Assembly: GCA_037969175.1 (NCBI GenBank)
Contig: JBBKWX010000066.1
Location: 1 to 15,424 of the forward strand
Length of the DNA: 15,424 nt
DNA from: JBBKWX01 sp037969175
GTDB lineage: Bacteria; Bacteroidota; Bacteroidia; AKYH767-A; JBBKVM01
Direction: 5' to 3'
Shown: positions 14,525 through 15,424 of the stretch, in pieces
Layout of the letters: each line of letters opens with the position of its first letter
How positions within the stretch are numbered: the first letter of the stretch is position 1
Made by a program: the position numbers and the translations under genes
The notes under the pieces: generated by a model
The model's input: the letters and a program-made list of their open reading frames with translations, nothing else
Databases searched by the model: none
What the model was told of the DNA's origin: nothing

Positions 14525-15424
14525 ATGAATTTTGTAGAAGAATTGCGCTGGAGAGGTATGTTACATGATATCATGCCCGGGACTGAAGAACAATTAGAGA
14601 AAGAAATGACCAGCGGATATATTGGCTTTGACCCAACAGCGGATTCCTTGCATATTGGAAATTTGGTGCAATTGATCTTGTTAAAGCACTTTCAACTAAA
14701 AGGGCATAAGCCTTATGCTTTAGTAGGTGGAGCAACCGGGATGGTTGGTGATCCTTCAGGAAAATCGGAAGAGCGCAAATTTCTTGATGAAGAAACTCTC
14801 TTGTTCAATCTGAATCAACAAAAGAAACAGATTGAAAAGTTTTTAAATTTTAAAGACGGCGAAAATAAAGCTGAACTGGTAAATAATTACGATTGGTTTA
14901 AGGATATGAATATTCTTAGTTTTCTGAGGGATATCGGAAAACATATTACTGTATCCTATATGATGTCAAAAGACTCGGTTCAAAATAGACTACAAAGCGG
15001 AATTTCATTTACTGAATTCAGTTATCAGCTGATTCAGGGTTTTGATTACTATTATCTGAATGAGCAAAAGAACTGCAAACTACAAATGGGTGGTTCTGAT
15101 CAATGGGGTAATATAGTTACGGGTACTGAATTGATCAGAAGAAAATCAGGAAAAGATGCTTTTGCCCTTACTTGTCCTTTGATCACCAAAGCAGATGGTG
15201 GAAAGTTTGGCAAATCAGAATCCGGCAATGTTTGGCTGGACCCTGAAAGAACCAGCCCCTATGCATTTTATCAATTTTGGCTAAATACCTCTGATGAGGA
15301 TGCCAAACGATATATTCGAATCTTTACTTTCCGAGAGCAAACAGAGATCCTGGATCTTGAAAAACAACATGAAGCTGCTCCCCATTTAAGAATTTTACAA
15401 AAGGCATTAGCAGAAGATATCACG
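14525..15424 (+). CDS. tyrS: Tyrosyl-tRNA synthetase (C-terminus outside window)
   Basis: The frame is open from the ATG at 14525 to the right edge, 300 codons, of about 430 expected. It is a class I aminoacyl-tRNA synthetase that charges tRNA-Tyr. The HIGH-type motif is 'HIGN' at 43-46 in 'GFDPTADSLHIGN'. 'YQLIQGFDYYYL' at 167-178 and 'GGSDQWGN' at 189-196 form the tyrosine pocket. The KMSKS-type loop is 'KFGKS' at 227-231, the form usual for bacterial TyrS. The start of the anticodon-binding region is visible; the S4-like C-terminal domain would lie beyond the window. It is divergent from the SDR gene and has its own promoter. Confidence 0.95.
   Translation, partial: MNFVEELRWRGMLHDIMPGTEEQLEKEMTSGYIGFDPTADSLHIGNLVQLILLKHFQLKGHKPYALVGGATGMVGDPSGKSEERKFLDEETLLFNLNQQKKQIEKFLNFKDGENKAELVNNYDWFKDMNILSFLRDIGKHITVSYMMSKDSVQNRLQSGISFTEFSYQLIQGFDYYYLNEQKNCKLQMGGSDQWGNIVTGTELIRRKSGKDAFALTCPLITKADGGKFGKSESGNVWLDPERTSPYAFYQFWLNTSDEDAKRYIRIFTFREQTEILDLEKQHEAAPHLRILQKALAEDIT

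Noticed and set aside
1..15424. CRISPR array, tRNA or rRNA genes, insertion sequences, phage genes, frameshifted genes
   Set aside because: No regularly spaced repeats, cloverleaf-like segments, transposase-like frames or broken conserved frames were seen in either strand; all gaps between genes are under 180 bases.

Overview
The window looks like a chromosomal segment of a free-living Bacteroidota bacterium. The coding sequence is AT-rich and carries families typical of that phylum: a TonB-dependent receptor with an N-terminal carboxypeptidase-regulatory-like domain, DUF5689 and DUF4296 lipoproteins, and a bacterial deoxyhypusine-synthase-like protein. Start codons mostly lack a Shine-Dalgarno sequence. 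Five divergent or intergenic regions carry the phylum's -7 promoter element TAnnTTTG, each time followed by C. No rRNA, tRNA, insertion sequence, phage gene or CRISPR array was seen. Genes are densely packed and no gene-free stretch exceeds about 180 bases.

Left part (1-4755): a minus-strand operon encodes a 922-residue outer-membrane TonB-dependent receptor followed by a DUF5689 lipoprotein that runs off the left edge. Divergent to it is a secreted endonuclease/exonuclease/phosphatase (EEP) family enzyme. The shared 177-bp control region holds two near-identical 18-bp promoter cores in mirror orientation. Together these suggest a secreted hydrolase plus an outer-membrane uptake system, possibly for nucleic acids or organic phosphate. 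This is inference.

Middle part (4825-10918), all plus strand: a deoxyhypusine-synthase-like enzyme; a signal-peptide/coiled-coil/transmembrane protein of unknown function overlapping a two-domain ChrA-family (chromate efflux) transporter; a DUF2306-like membrane protein; AMP-forming acetyl-CoA synthetase; and a DinB/DUF1572-like putative metalloenzyme. These look like separate transcription units apart from the overlapping pair.

Right part (10934-15424): a tightly overlapped operon encodes a polyprenol-phosphate mannosyltransferase-like GT2 enzyme, a dihydroorotase and a DUF4296 lipoprotein, with start/stop overlaps of 1 and 4 bases. It is driven by a good -33/-7 promoter. The operon converges on a minus-strand NAD-dependent epimerase/dehydratase-like gene. 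Both stop codons fall inside one hairpin that looks like a bidirectional terminator. The dehydratase-like gene is divergent from tyrS (tyrosyl-tRNA synthetase), which runs off the right edge.

Most of the window is housekeeping or conserved-hypothetical. The items most worth following are the receptor/lipoprotein/EEP locus with its mirrored promoters, the deoxyhypusine-synthase-like protein that keeps the catalytic lysine but appears to lack a key histidine region, the unknown coiled-coil partner of ChrA, the dihydroorotase whose HxH motif reads QVH, and the terminator nested in a convergent gene overlap.
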